A stretch of 64,000 nucleotides of DNA from Acetivibrio sp. MSJd-27 (GCF_018918095.1 NZ_JAHLPV010000013.1:1-64000); one strand, 5' to 3'. Positions 1 through 10,173 are shown, counted from the stretch's first letter. Program-made: numbers and translations. Notes: generated by a model not told the origin, from the sequence alone.

Positions 1-743
1 ATCTCTGTCGCCTGGCCGGTTTTGGTATCATACTCAACAAAGTTGCATATCATCGCGCCGGTTCCGGTGTCCTGATAGCCAAACGCGCCAGCATAAATTT
101 TGTCATCATAGATGGACATTGCCTTCACATAGTCTCCTACAACCAGGTTCTTTGCCAGCTGTTCCAGCTTGTCTGTCTTCACATTGTAACGGATCAGCAT
201 GGCATTGGGATAGGTGCCGAAATAGTAGTTTCCCTCCGAGTCAAACACACCCTGGTGCATCACAGCGGTCTCCGCTGTCCCGTCATGTTCAATCCTGCCA
301 TAGCATTTCAGTTCGTCGGTTTTTGGATCATAGCGGAAAAACAGTGTGTTGGACTGGGTAGCGATGTTAACCACTCCGTCCGGCCCCACGTCCACCGCAT
401 AGGCCACTTTTGCCGTATAATTGTATGTGCCGCCGTTGTAGGGCAGCTCTGCCTCCAGGTAATGGGTTGCCAGCACCTGTTTTGTATCGATGTTGTACAC
501 GAAGAACAGGGCGGGCGGACCTGACGTCACCGCATAAAAAATGTTGTCCCCATCCTCGTTGACCACCGTGCTACACCCCAGGATCTGAATATCTCTCACC
601 GGATATCCCAATTCCTCTGTCTCACCAACCTCCAGTTGGTTCAGCTTTGACGACTGGTATTCCGCCCCGGCCACAGGCAGGCATTGTGCCAGCACAACGA
701 TACCGAGCAGCAGTCCGACAGCCATCCGAAATTTCCTTCTCAT
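1..743 (-). CDS. Secreted beta-propeller-like protein, N-terminal part (runs off window)
   Basis: The reading frame starts at the ATG at 743, after a strong AAGGAGG site, and stays open to the window edge, so only about 247 N-terminal residues are visible. It begins with a signal peptide (MRRKFRMAVGLLLGIVVL, then ending near PVAGAE). After it come repeating blocks such as DSEGNYYFGTYPNAMLIRYN and KAMSIYDDKIYAG, the blade pattern of PQQ/NHL-like beta-propellers. The same pattern occurs in the proteins at 13680 and 16163, so the three are paralogues. The protein is probably exported and extracellular. Its ligand or substrate cannot be told from the sequence. It lies downstream of the stalk-domain gene ending at 863, on the same strand. 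Confidence 0.8.
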   Translation of the reverse strand, partial: MRRKFRMAVGLLLGIVVLAQCLPVAGAEYQSSKLNQLEVGETEELGYPVRDIQILGCSTVVNEDGDNIFYAVTSGPPALFFVYNIDTKQVLATHYLEAELPYNGGTYNYTAKVAYAVDVGPDGVVNIATQSNTLFFRYDPKTDELKCYGRIEHDGTAETAVMHQGVFDSEGNYYFGTYPNAMLIRYNVKTDKLEQLAKNLVVGDYVKAMSIYDDKIYAGAFGYQDTGTGAMICNFVEYDTKTGQATE

Positions 744-862
744 AAAAGCCGGTTCCTCCTTCATTCTCTTCTTATTTTTTTAGTAAAACATAAAGAATAA
801 AAGATGTCAATTTCCAAAGATGATAAAACATTCATTTTGTGAGATCAAATTCTTTGCCAGCT

Positions 863-2098
863 TCAGTCCTCCAAGCTGGAGGGCTGCTGGTTGGACTGCC
901 GGTAATCTAGATAATTGAACCGGTTGCGGTACTGCTTAACCACATTTACAGGCAGACCGTTTTGAAAATATGTAAAATCCACCAGCTCCCCCGGCTTATC
1001 CTTCCAGACCGTTCCGGTATAATAAGCTTTCCCGTCGCATACCACTTTTACATAGACCGGATCACAGTCCGGAATCATATTGCGGTAACGATTCAGCCAG
1101 TATAACATATAGTCCTCTTTTGCATCGGAAGTCATCCGCTGAAGAAGGGGAAATTCGTCCTCTTCAAGCAGCAGCATAGCCAATCCCTCATGATCTTTCA
1201 GATAATAAGGCTCCGGCCACATACCGTCGGTCATCAGTGTCACCGCCTCAGGTCCTTGAGAGCTGTCATCGACTGTCCCGGCTGCGTCTCGGGGCAGGAT
1301 ATCCGCCGTCTGGGTTTCATGATTCCACCTGACATCCGCACCAAGCGATTCCCCAACAAACCGGACAGGGATCATTGTTCTGTCCCGCACAATCATTGGA
1401 GGAACATCCAATCCATACGCTTTTTCGTTCACATAGGCCGTCTTGCTGTCAATCACCAGCTTCACAGAATGTTTGCCCATTCTTCCCGTAACGGAACGAG
1501 CTGCACTGTCCCACACAACTTGAGCACCTAGCGCGTCAAAGACAGCGCGCATAGGGACCATAATCCGTCCTTCCACATTGACTGGGGGCACCTCCGGCCA
1601 GAGCAAGGTTCCGCCTATTCGGACCGATGGTGCCAGCATATTCTGAAATTTCTCCAGTTCACGGAGAGAATTCAGATCCGTCTCCTCCCGCATCAGATTT
1701 TTCGTATCCGTATTAAGCTCCATTCTCTTTTTCAGATATTGCATAGATTTCTCAGGCTTTCCGGTAAGTGCGCTTGCACAGGCCGCATTAAACAGAGCAA
1801 GCTCATTTTCCGGATTCCATTCAATCTGCCTTTCCAATGTTTCTAACGTCTGGACATATCGTTTCAGCTCATACTGGCTGACCGCCTTATTGAAATAGGC
1901 CTCCATAAAAGCAGGATTTTCTTGAAGCATTCGTTCTGCAAGGCTGATACATTCCTGATAGTTTCCTTCTTCCCGCAAACGATACATTTCATTGACCTCA
2001 ATCAATACCGTTTCAAGATCTCCCGCAGAAACGCGAATTAAAATCAGAAACATGCCCAGCAGAAATCCCGCCGTTCTTTTAACCAAGCGTTTCGTCAT
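863..2098 (-). CDS. Secreted TPR protein with stalk (Cu amine oxidase N-like) domain pair
   Basis: I chose the ATG at 2098 (411 residues) because a GGGGAG site lies 10 nt upstream and the protein then starts with a signal peptide (MTKRLVKRTAGFLLGMFLIL). TPR-like helices follow at roughly residues 30-130. Next come two copper amine oxidase N-terminal-like ('stalk') units, shown by GRIMVPMRAVFDALGAQVVW and RTMIPVRFVGESLGADVRW. The C-terminal ~130 residues match nothing I recognise. Stalk domains are common on exported clostridial proteins and do not imply amine oxidase activity. The start overlaps the end of the UPF0340 gene by 20 nt, so the two are probably translated from one message. Role unknown, perhaps cell-surface assembly. 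Confidence 0.8.
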   Translation of the reverse strand: MTKRLVKRTAGFLLGMFLILIRVSAGDLETVLIEVNEMYRLREEGNYQECISLAERMLQENPAFMEAYFNKAVSQYELKRYVQTLETLERQIEWNPENELALFNAACASALTGKPEKSMQYLKKRMELNTDTKNLMREETDLNSLRELEKFQNMLAPSVRIGGTLLWPEVPPVNVEGRIMVPMRAVFDALGAQVVWDSAARSVTGRMGKHSVKLVIDSKTAYVNEKAYGLDVPPMIVRDRTMIPVRFVGESLGADVRWNHETQTADILPRDAAGTVDDSSQGPEAVTLMTDGMWPEPYYLKDHEGLAMLLLEEDEFPLLQRMTSDAKEDYMLYWLNRYRNMIPDCDPVYVKVVCDGKAYYTGTVWKDKPGELVDFTYFQNGLPVNVVKQYRNRFNYLDYRQSNQQPSSLED

Positions 2099-2627
2099 AA
2101 CAAGCACGCTCCCCGCCAATATATTTCGGCCGGGTTCTGGCACAGGTAAGATGCGCTTCCCCTATCTGCCGGACAGAAAGACGCACCGGAACCGCCACAG
2201 CTTGCAAATGCATGCCGATAAAGGTGTCGCCGATGTCCATCCCGGCCTGCCCCTTAATCTCCTCCACGGCAACGGGTGAAATCATATTACGGTAGGCCGT
2301 CGTGGCAAAAGAACCTCCCGCTTTCGGCTGTGGTACTGCATTGACAATGGGAAGCCCCCGCTTCTCGGCCGCTTCCTGTTCCAGAATAATGGCCCGGTTT
2401 AAGTGCTCACAGCACTGCGCCGCGAGATAAATTCCTTTTTCCTTCAAAACCGGATAGATACCCTCAAAAACCGCTTCCGCCGTTTCCAGACTGGATCCGG
2501 AACCAATACATTTTCCGGCGATTTCACTGGAAGAGCATCCCACTACCAGAATATCTCCTCTGTGAAGAGCGGCCTTCTCCAACAGCTCCTGCACCGCATT
2601 CCTTGCATCCTCTTTGATTGTTTTCAT
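2079..2627 (-). CDS. UPF0340 family protein (YwlG-like, DUF436)
   Basis: This 182-residue cytoplasmic protein matches the UPF0340/TIGR01440 family (B. subtilis YwlG) in length and in motifs such as DILVVGCSSSEIAGKCIG near residue 30, AAQCCEHLNRA near 75 and GMDIGDTFIGMHL near 140. The family has no established biochemical function. A plausible promoter reads leftward, with TTGACA at about 2671-2676 and an AT-rich -10 17 nt later. The gene is divergent from vanR and overlaps the following TPR/stalk gene by 20 nt. Confidence 0.85.
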   Translation of the reverse strand: MKTIKEDARNAVQELLEKAALHRGDILVVGCSSSEIAGKCIGSGSSLETAEAVFEGIYPVLKEKGIYLAAQCCEHLNRAIILEQEAAEKRGLPIVNAVPQPKAGGSFATTAYRNMISPVAVEEIKGQAGMDIGDTFIGMHLQAVAVPVRLSVRQIGEAHLTCARTRPKYIGGERACYDETLG

Positions 2628-2687
2628 CTTATCATCTCCTATGTAACTAAATTAACACGCATGGGACATTCTGTCAATACACCAGTC

Positions 2688-2716
2688 TTTACAATTTCTC
2701 TTTAAGATAGTATAAT
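2688..2716 (+). promoter_or_regulatory. Sigma-A type promoter of vanR-vanS
   Basis: TTTACA at 2688-2693 and TATAAT at 2711-2716 are separated by exactly 17 nt and lie 24 nt before the vanR-like start codon. The near-consensus match suggests substantial basal expression of the two-component system. Confidence 0.75.
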
Positions 2717-2739
2717 GCAAAGCAAAGGACGGTGAAATC

Positions 2740-3435
2740 ATGCAGAATATACATATCCTTGTGGTGGATGACGAAGCGGAAATTGCGGATTTGGTGGAAT
2801 TGTATCTAGTGAACGAGGGATTTCGCGTCACTAAGTTTTACGATCCTGGAAAAGCCTTGGAGGCAATCAAAAATACAACCTTTTCCCTGGCCATACTGGA
2901 CGTGATGATGCCGGATGTAGACGGTTTTTCTCTTTTGGGCGAAATCCGCAAGCTCCACACCTATCCAGTCATCATGCTGACCGCTAAAATAGAAAACATT
3001 GACAAGATTACTGGGTTAAACGCCGGAGCTGACGACTATATCACCAAGCCCTTTCACCCTCTTGAGATGACAGCACGGGTAAAGGCACAGCTGCGGCGTT
3101 ATCTCAGATACAATGAGACCGCTGACTTACAGCAGGATATCATCGATTTCTCCGGTCTTATCATCAATCGCAAAACCCATGAGTGTACCCTTTACGGCAA
3201 GCCGCTCTGCCTGACGCCCATAGAGTTTTCGATTCTATGGCTGCTGTGCGAGAACAGAGGAAGGGTTCTCTCCTCCGAGGAGCTGTTTGAAAGAGTATGG
3301 GGCGAGAAATACCTGGAATCCAACAACACAGTGATGGTTCATATCCGGCGGCTGCGGGAAAAGATGCAGGAACCGCCCAGAGCGCCGAAGTTTATCAAAA
3401 CGGTATGGGGGGTTGGCTATAAAATTGAAAAATGA
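2740..3435 (+). CDS. vanR: VanR-like OmpR-family response regulator
   Basis: This 231-residue protein has a receiver domain (about residues 1-120) with D10/D11, phospho-acceptor D54 in LAILDVMMPDVDG, T81 and K103, followed by an OmpR/PhoB winged helix (about 130-231) ending WGVGYKIEK. The sequence resembles VanR of enterococcal glycopeptide resistance operons, and the kinase and carboxypeptidase that follow support that reading. It should be phosphorylated by the adjacent VanS-like kinase and bind DNA before vanY. The assignment to the VanR subgroup is inferred from resemblance and context. The end overlaps the kinase gene. Confidence 0.8.
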   Translation: MQNIHILVVDDEAEIADLVELYLVNEGFRVTKFYDPGKALEAIKNTTFSLAILDVMMPDVDGFSLLGEIRKLHTYPVIMLTAKIENIDKITGLNAGADDYITKPFHPLEMTARVKAQLRRYLRYNETADLQQDIIDFSGLIINRKTHECTLYGKPLCLTPIEFSILWLLCENRGRVLSSEELFERVWGEKYLESNNTVMVHIRRLREKMQEPPRAPKFIKTVWGVGYKIEK

Positions 3436-4516
3436 ACTGACTGCAAAACTAAACCGCCGTTTGTTTTATGAGATGGTGCGCAATTTTCTGGCAAGTTCTC
3501 TTATCCTAGCGGCAATCATCATTCTATGCGACACGGTATTCAACGACTTTCTCGCCATGGTTGTCAGCAGCATAGATCGGTCTCTTTATTACTTTTTTCT
3601 GGGCCATAAAATCGAATTTTTTATTGTGTTGTTTTTCATCATTGTGCTTTACACAATCAGCAGAACACTCCGGAAAACAACCGGATATATCGAAAAGCTG
3701 GTAAATTCCGTCGATACACTTCTAAAGAAGGATGATCTGCTCATTGAGCTACCGGATGATCTGAAGGACGTGGAGACGAAGCTTAATGAGATAAAGTTTG
3801 AAAGCCTGCGCAATGAGCGTGCAGCAAAGGAAGCGGAACAGCGAAAAAATGATTTGATTGTTTACTTGGCACACGACTTAAAAACACCTTTGACCTCGGT
3901 TATCGGCTATCTGACTCTTCTGAATGACGAGAAGGAGATTTCTCCCGAATTGCAGGAAAAATATCTCACCATCGCCCGCAAAAAATCGGAGCGTCTGGAG
4001 GAGCTCATCAACGAGTTTTTTGAGATTACCCGCTTTAATTTGCAGAGCATTACGCTGGAAAACAGCAGGATTCATTTGTCTCACATGCTGATGCAGCTGA
4101 CAGACGAATTTTATCCCATGCTGTCGGAGAAGGAGCTTTCCATCCACACGGATATCTCTCCCAATTTGACTCTTTTCGGGGATGCCGACAAGCTGGCCCG
4201 GGTGTTTGACAACCTTCTGCGCAACGCCATCAGCTACAGTACGCCGGGAACCGCCATACAGGTTTCCGCCTCCCAAACAGCGGGGAATCTCTCCATCACT
4301 TTTTCCAACGAGGGACCGCAGATCCCGGAGCACCAGCTCAACAGCATTTTTGAGAAATTCTTTCGAGTGGACAGCTCCCGCTCCACCAAGACTGGTGGGT
4401 CCGGCCTGGGATTAGCCATTGCCAAGCAAATTGTGGAACTGCACCAAGGAAAAATCTCAGCCAGCAGCAATGCGCGGATAACCTCTTTTCATGTTCTTCT
4501 GCCAATTCAGCATTAG
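3413..4516 (+). CDS. vanS: VanS-like membrane sensor histidine kinase
   Basis: This is a 367-residue sensor kinase with two membrane helices (about residues 25-45 and 66-84), a linker, the H box VYLAHDLKTPLTSVIGYL with H154, an N box RVFDNLLRNAISYS and a G box GGSGLGLAIAKQIV. The TTG start at 3413 gives MAIKLKN, which matches the known start of enterococcal VanS (a TTG-initiated VIKLKN), and it overlaps vanR by 23 nt. The extracytoplasmic part is short, as in VanA/VanB-type sensors. It probably senses glycopeptides or cell-wall stress and controls the VanR-like partner. The actual signal is unknown. Confidence 0.8.
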   Translation: MAIKLKNELTAKLNRRLFYEMVRNFLASSLILAAIIILCDTVFNDFLAMVVSSIDRSLYYFFLGHKIEFFIVLFFIIVLYTISRTLRKTTGYIEKLVNSVDTLLKKDDLLIELPDDLKDVETKLNEIKFESLRNERAAKEAEQRKNDLIVYLAHDLKTPLTSVIGYLTLLNDEKEISPELQEKYLTIARKKSERLEELINEFFEITRFNLQSITLENSRIHLSHMLMQLTDEFYPMLSEKELSIHTDISPNLTLFGDADKLARVFDNLLRNAISYSTPGTAIQVSASQTAGNLSITFSNEGPQIPEHQLNSIFEKFFRVDSSRSTKTGGSGLGLAIAKQIVELHQGKISASSNARITSFHVLLPIQH

Positions 4517-4551
4517 AGCGCGAAAACGGTGGATTTTTTTCATGCTATCAA

Positions 4552-4585
4552 ACGTAAGAAAAAGTTAAGGTTTTGTACGGAAAAA
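4552..4585 (+). promoter_or_regulatory. Candidate tandem VanR boxes upstream of vanY
   Basis: Two similar blocks, CGTAAGAAAAA from 4553 and TGTACGGAAAAA from 4574, start 21 bp (two helical turns) apart. They resemble the TCGTANGAAANT direct repeats bound by enterococcal VanR, with mismatches at the ends. They lie in the 131-nt gap between vanS and vanY, where an activator site for vanY is expected. The match to the consensus is from memory and approximate. Confidence 0.45.
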
Positions 4586-4595
4586 TGTAAAGTAC

Positions 4596-4644
4596 AACTC
4601 CTTTCTCTCTGTTAAAATTTTTTACAGAGAGAAAGGAGTTTTTT
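4596..4644 (+). promoter_or_regulatory. 17-bp perfect hairpin with T tract, containing the vanY RBS
   Basis: AACTCCTTTCTCTCTGT (4596-4612) is exactly complementary to 4624-4640 across an 11-nt AT-only loop, and is followed by six T. The 3' arm carries AAAGGAG, the only Shine-Dalgarno sequence of vanY (ATG at 4647). In RNA this would be both an intrinsic terminator and a fold that hides the ribosome binding site. It could therefore attenuate vanY, unless transcription starts inside the left arm. Confidence 0.65.
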
Positions 4645-4646
4645 CA

Positions 4647-5582
4647 ATGAGAAGAAAACAGAAGAGAAAAATCTACCGCAACCGCAGGATTGTCATCTGC
4701 CTTTTTTTGTTTTTTCTGAGTTGTGCCATTGTGGCGGGAATACGCAGCTTTTCCGATATTTCCTCCAAACCATCTGCCGAAAAAGGTACAAATTCCAGTC
4801 TCAGCTATCAAACGGTTGAGAAAAAAACACAGGACATTCACAGCGGGGATCTGGTGCTTGTCAACAATAAAACAGAATACAAATTTCCCGAAAACAACCG
4901 CTTAAAATCCGTATTCAATCTGAAAAACAATGATTATCAGGTCAAGGACAAGGACGTGCTGCTGGTCGAGCAGATCATGTCCCCTCTGAATCAAATGCTG
5001 TCAGACTTCCGAAAAGAGAAGGGCGAGAATGATTTGATTGTGATAAGTGGTTACCGTACCAAAGAGTATCAGGCAGGTCTTCTGCAACAGCGAATCAAAG
5101 AAGACGGCGCTGCAGAAGCTGCCAAATGGGTTGCCCAGCCCGGCGGAAGCGAGCACCATACTGGATACGCCCTCGATTTCGGTATATACACTCGTTCCGG
5201 AAAAAGCGAGGATTACACCGGACAGGGAAAATACGGCTGGATCAACGAAAACTGCTGGAAATATGGCTTTATCGTCCGCTATCCCTCCGATAAGACGGAT
5301 TTGACCGGCATATTATATGAGCCCTGGCATTTCCGCTATGTAGGGCTTCCCCACGCCGCGACCATCCGCGAAAAAGGCTTCTGTCTGGAGGAATATATCG
5401 ATTATCTCCGGCAATTTCCTTACGATGGAGAGCATCTGCAAGTGACCGCTGAAGGGAAGAGTTATGAAATTTATTTTGTCAAAGCAGATGGCAAAAAGAC
5501 AAAAATTCCGGTACCGAAAAACAAAACATATAACCTTTCCGGAAACAATACAGATGGTTTCATCGTCACTGTTACACTGTGA
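4647..5582 (+). CDS. vanY: VanY-like D-Ala-D-Ala carboxypeptidase, membrane-anchored
   Basis: This 311-residue protein has a basic N-terminus and one membrane anchor (about residues 14-32), then a VanY/peptidase M15 domain. The zinc ligands are visible in S168-x-H170-x-x-G-x-A-x-D177 (SEHHTGYALDF) and in EPWH228. Such enzymes remove the terminal D-Ala from peptidoglycan precursors outside the membrane, reducing glycopeptide binding or remodelling the wall. With VanR and VanS upstream this forms a regulated cassette. No D-Ala-D-Lac ligase or VanX dipeptidase is in the window, so the cassette alone should not give high-level vancomycin resistance. A general cell-wall role is equally possible. 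Confidence 0.85.
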   Translation: MRRKQKRKIYRNRRIVICLFLFFLSCAIVAGIRSFSDISSKPSAEKGTNSSLSYQTVEKKTQDIHSGDLVLVNNKTEYKFPENNRLKSVFNLKNNDYQVKDKDVLLVEQIMSPLNQMLSDFRKEKGENDLIVISGYRTKEYQAGLLQQRIKEDGAAEAAKWVAQPGGSEHHTGYALDFGIYTRSGKSEDYTGQGKYGWINENCWKYGFIVRYPSDKTDLTGILYEPWHFRYVGLPHAATIREKGFCLEEYIDYLRQFPYDGEHLQVTAEGKSYEIYFVKADGKKTKIPVPKNKTYNLSGNNTDGFIVTVTL

Positions 5583-5603
5583 TAAGGCGTAGAACATAAA
5601 AAC

Positions 5604-5630
5604 GGCGCGGTTGCCTCTATGCACCGCGCC
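5604..5630. other. Hairpin downstream of vanY
   Basis: GGCGCGGT (5604-5611) pairs with ACCGCGCC (5623-5630). There is no T tract after it on the + strand, so this is at most a weak transcript-end structure for vanY. Confidence 0.4.
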
Positions 5631-5636
5631 ACAGCT

Positions 5637-5755
5637 TTCAATAAGAGGACATTGCTCCCGAATACACCCATTCAGCGGGAGATTATACTCCCGCTGAAGA
5701 AAGAAAGTAGTTTCCCTCGCCGGAAAAAGGCGGAAAACATCTTTCTTTCCGTTAT
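5637..5755 (+). repeat. Interspersed triple-hairpin element, copy A
   Basis: This copy runs from TTCAATAAG to CGTTAT. The central stem is TTCAGCGGGAG (5671-5681) paired with CTCCCGCTGAA (5688-5698), flanked by weaker GGAC/TCCC-type and CGCC/GGCG stems. The same architecture recurs at 11588, 12346, 21314 and 36420. It lies between the convergent vanY and nhaC genes and stops 6 nt before the nhaC stop codon, so it forms the nhaC 3' untranslated region. Confidence 0.75.
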
Positions 5756-5760
5756 TTTTC

Positions 5761-7272
5761 TCAATTTTTCTGTTTCTTTTCGGAAACCCAGTAAATTGTC
5801 AGCAGCGTTCCCATCAACAGAACAGCTGCGATTCCTAGACCCAGCCATCCGTTTCCAGTCAACCCTGCAATGATATAGCCGATAAAACAGCAAGCCGCCA
5901 CGATAAGGGCATAAGGCATCTGGGTGGAGACATGTTCAATATGATTGCAATCCGCACCCGTGGACGCCAGAATCGTGGTATCCGATATCGGAGATACATG
6001 ATCCCCGCAGACAGCTCCCGCAAGAATTGCAGCAACGGTGAGTACCAGCATCTGGCTGATCTCACCCGGGAAGACGGCGACGGCGATAGGAATCAGAATA
6101 CCGAAGGTTCCCCAGGAAGTACCAGTTGCAAAAGCAAGCCCAAGAGAAATCAGGAAAAACACTGCCGGCAAAATTCCGATCCCGATGCTGGAATTGGAAA
6201 CCAAGGTGCTGACATAACCGCCCGCATCCAGATAATTTTCATTACAGATACCGCTCAATGTCCAGGCCAGCGTAAGAATCAAAATTGCCGGAACCATTGC
6301 CTTAAACCCCTCTGGAATGGCTTCTGCAAATTCTTTAAAGGTGATAACCTTTCTAGGAATGTACAGCAAAAAGGTGATAATCAGGGTAAAGAAAGAGCCC
6401 AGAACCAAGGATTTTGCCGAGTCGCAGTTTGCGAAGGACTCTGTAATGGAGTTTCCTTCCAAAATACCGCCGGTATACAGCATAGCGCTAATGCAAAGCA
6501 CAATCAAAACCCCAATCGGAATCAGCAGATCAAATACCCTTCCCTTTCCGCCAGCACTTTTTTCATTCGCCTCACAGTCCTCTTCAATCTCTTTTTGATG
6601 AATTGTTTCATAGCGCTTCATCGGCCCGAAATCAAATTTTGATACGATCAAAAACAGCATCATCAGGATGGTGAGCAAAGCGTAAAGATTAAAGGGTATG
6701 GTATGCAGAAACAGGTTGAAGCCGTCGATGGAAGAGCTCTCCGGCAAGGAGGAACCCACCGCCGCAGCCCAGCTGGAAATTGGTGCAATGATACAGATCG
6801 GCGCCGCAGTGGCATCGATCACGTAAGCCAGCTTTGCGCGGGTAATTTTATATTTGTCGGTCACAGGCCGCATAACCGTTCCCACCGTCAGGCAATTGAA
6901 ATAATCATCCACAAAAATCAATGCGCCCAGGCCACAGGTGGAGAGCAAGGCTCCTCTTTTGGAACGGATGGATTTCGCCGCCCACTCCCCGTACGTCTTA
7001 GACGCACCAGACTTGGACAGCAGGGAAACCAAAATCCCCAAAAATACCAGAAATATTACAATGTTGATATTTCCCGAAACCTTTTCCCCCATCACCTCAA
7101 AAGTCGTTTCCGTCGCGCGCAGAAAATGAAAATCTGTGAAGAACAGCGCGCCCGAAAAAATTCCAACCAACAGGGAAAGGTAAACCTCCTTTGTCAAAAG
7201 CGCCAATCCAATTGCTATAATGGGCGGCACCAATACCCAAAAAGAACCTTGGAGCATAAAAGTCTCCTGCAT
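5761..7272 (-). CDS. nhaC: NhaC-family Na+/H+ antiporter
   Basis: This 503-residue polytopic membrane protein has about 11-12 hydrophobic segments. It matches the NhaC/ion transporter superfamily in length and in segments such as GALIFVDDYFNCLTVGTVMR (about residues 115-135), CIIAPISSWAAAVG and LAFATGTSWGTFGILIPIAV, followed by GDHVSPISDTTILAS near residue 430. The family exchanges sodium (or in some members organic acids) for protons across the cytoplasmic membrane. The ATG at 7272 follows a purine-rich AGAGGGGG site. The exact substrate is not predictable from sequence. Confidence 0.85.
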   Translation of the reverse strand: MQETFMLQGSFWVLVPPIIAIGLALLTKEVYLSLLVGIFSGALFFTDFHFLRATETTFEVMGEKVSGNINIVIFLVFLGILVSLLSKSGASKTYGEWAAKSIRSKRGALLSTCGLGALIFVDDYFNCLTVGTVMRPVTDKYKITRAKLAYVIDATAAPICIIAPISSWAAAVGSSLPESSSIDGFNLFLHTIPFNLYALLTILMMLFLIVSKFDFGPMKRYETIHQKEIEEDCEANEKSAGGKGRVFDLLIPIGVLIVLCISAMLYTGGILEGNSITESFANCDSAKSLVLGSFFTLIITFLLYIPRKVITFKEFAEAIPEGFKAMVPAILILTLAWTLSGICNENYLDAGGYVSTLVSNSSIGIGILPAVFFLISLGLAFATGTSWGTFGILIPIAVAVFPGEISQMLVLTVAAILAGAVCGDHVSPISDTTILASTGADCNHIEHVSTQMPYALIVAACCFIGYIIAGLTGNGWLGLGIAAVLLMGTLLTIYWVSEKKQKN

Positions 7273-7302
7273 TTTATTTCCCCCTCTTTTGTTATTAATT
7301 AC

Positions 7303-7337
7303 AAAGCCTGAAAGAAGCTTGTTCCCGCTCAGGCTTT
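7303..7337 (-). terminator. Possible terminator of the GNAT gene
   Basis: AAAGCCTGA (7303-7311) pairs with TCAGGCTTT (7329-7337) around a 17-nt loop, immediately after the GNAT stop codon. The following T tract is poor, so this is a weak terminator call. Confidence 0.5.
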
Positions 7338-7342
7338 GCGGA

Positions 7343-7822
7343 TTACTTTTTTACAGCTTCCGCGATTGCATCCCCGCTCAGCCGGTAGTTTGTCCATTCC
7401 GACATCGGAACAGCCCCCATGCGCAGATAAAATTCAATGGACGGCTGATTCCAGTCCAGACATGTCCACTCCATTCTCTGACAGCCTCTGTTTACCGCCT
7501 CCTGTGCCACGGCCTGAAACAGCTTTTTCCCGATCCCTTTTCCCCTTGCTTCCGGCAAGACGAAAAGATCCTCCAGATATAAGCCTGTCCTGCCCACAAA
7601 AGTGGAAAAATTCTCGAAGAAAAGGGCAAAACCAATCGGTTTTCCTTCCCACTCTGCAATAAAAACAGAGGCTGCCTTTCGGTCAAACACGAATTCTTCA
7701 AGGAGCTCCTTGGTAGCGGTTACACAGTCGGACATCTTCTCATAAGCAGCGATTCCTTTAATAAAATCAAGTACCAGCTGGGAATCCTTCTTCTCAGCTG
7801 CACGGATCTGAAAATTTTCCAT
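7343..7822 (-). CDS. GNAT family N-acetyltransferase (diamine acetyltransferase-like)
   Basis: This 159-residue single GNAT domain has the acetyl-CoA loop PEARGKGIGKKLF near residues 88-100, preceded by LYLEDLFVL. That pairing is typical of the spermidine/spermine or thialysine acetyltransferase (SSAT-like) branch. The C-terminal WNQPSIEFYLRMGAVPMSEW also fits that branch. It would transfer an acetyl group to a small amine in the cytoplasm. The specific substrate is an inference. The gene is monocistronic, with its own promoter and a possible terminator. Confidence 0.8.
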   Translation of the reverse strand: MENFQIRAAEKKDSQLVLDFIKGIAAYEKMSDCVTATKELLEEFVFDRKAASVFIAEWEGKPIGFALFFENFSTFVGRTGLYLEDLFVLPEARGKGIGKKLFQAVAQEAVNRGCQRMEWTCLDWNQPSIEFYLRMGAVPMSEWTNYRLSGDAIAEAVKK

Positions 7823-7858
7823 CTCTTTCTATTCTTTCCCTTTCTCCAAATTAATTTC

Positions 7859-7887
7859 ATTTTAATATAAATGAACCATTTTGACAA
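7859..7887 (-). promoter_or_regulatory. Promoter of the GNAT gene
   Basis: Read leftward, TTGTCA (7887-7882) and TAAAAT (7864-7859) are separated by 17 nt, about 37 nt before the GNAT start codon. Confidence 0.65.
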
Positions 7888-8082
7888 GATTTTTTTGTTT
7901 AAAATGCTAAATTTATCTTGAAATTTCATCTCTTACTTTGTCCGTTCTGGATAAAAATATATAAATAAAAGATTTCTCCTGTATTCATAGAGATTTCTTT
8001 CAGAAAAATGCAGCCGCGCTTCGCACGCTATTTTTTGAAACATGCAATTGCGCACAATTTCACACAGTTTCCCATGTTATAA
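7888..8082. other. AT-rich gap without recognised content
   Basis: Between the GNAT promoter and the groEL terminator I see no open frame with a ribosome binding site, no RNA gene and no clear repeat. Confidence 0.6.
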
Positions 8083-8114
8083 AAATATCCCCCGCAAAAA
8101 TGCGAGGGATATTT
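8083..8114 (-). terminator. Rho-independent terminator of groES-groEL
   Basis: AAATATCC (8083-8090) and GGATATTT (8107-8114) pair, extended by CCGCA/TGCG toward the loop. In the leftward direction the stem is followed by a run of T, as expected 28 nt after the groEL stop codon. Confidence 0.8.
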
Positions 8115-8142
8115 CTTATTGCATTCTATGATATTCTTCGAA

Positions 8143-9777
<1,635 letters not shown>

Positions 9778-9800
9778 TTACCTCCTTGTTTCATTTCAAA

Positions 9801-10118
<318 letters not shown>

Positions 10119-10139
10119 TTAACAATGTTAACCAAAATG

Positions 10140-10173
10140 TTAGCACTCATCATCGTTGAGTGCTAACATTATA
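10140..10173 (-). promoter_or_regulatory. CIRCE operator (HrcA) with groES -10 box
   Basis: TTAGCACTC (10140-10148), nine nt, then GAGTGCTAA (10158-10166) is an exact match to the CIRCE consensus, the HrcA repressor site of Gram-positive heat-shock operons. A TATAAT -10 box for leftward transcription abuts it at 10173-10168, so HrcA would cover the transcription start. A clear -35 at ideal spacing was not found. hrcA itself is not in the window. Confidence 0.95.
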
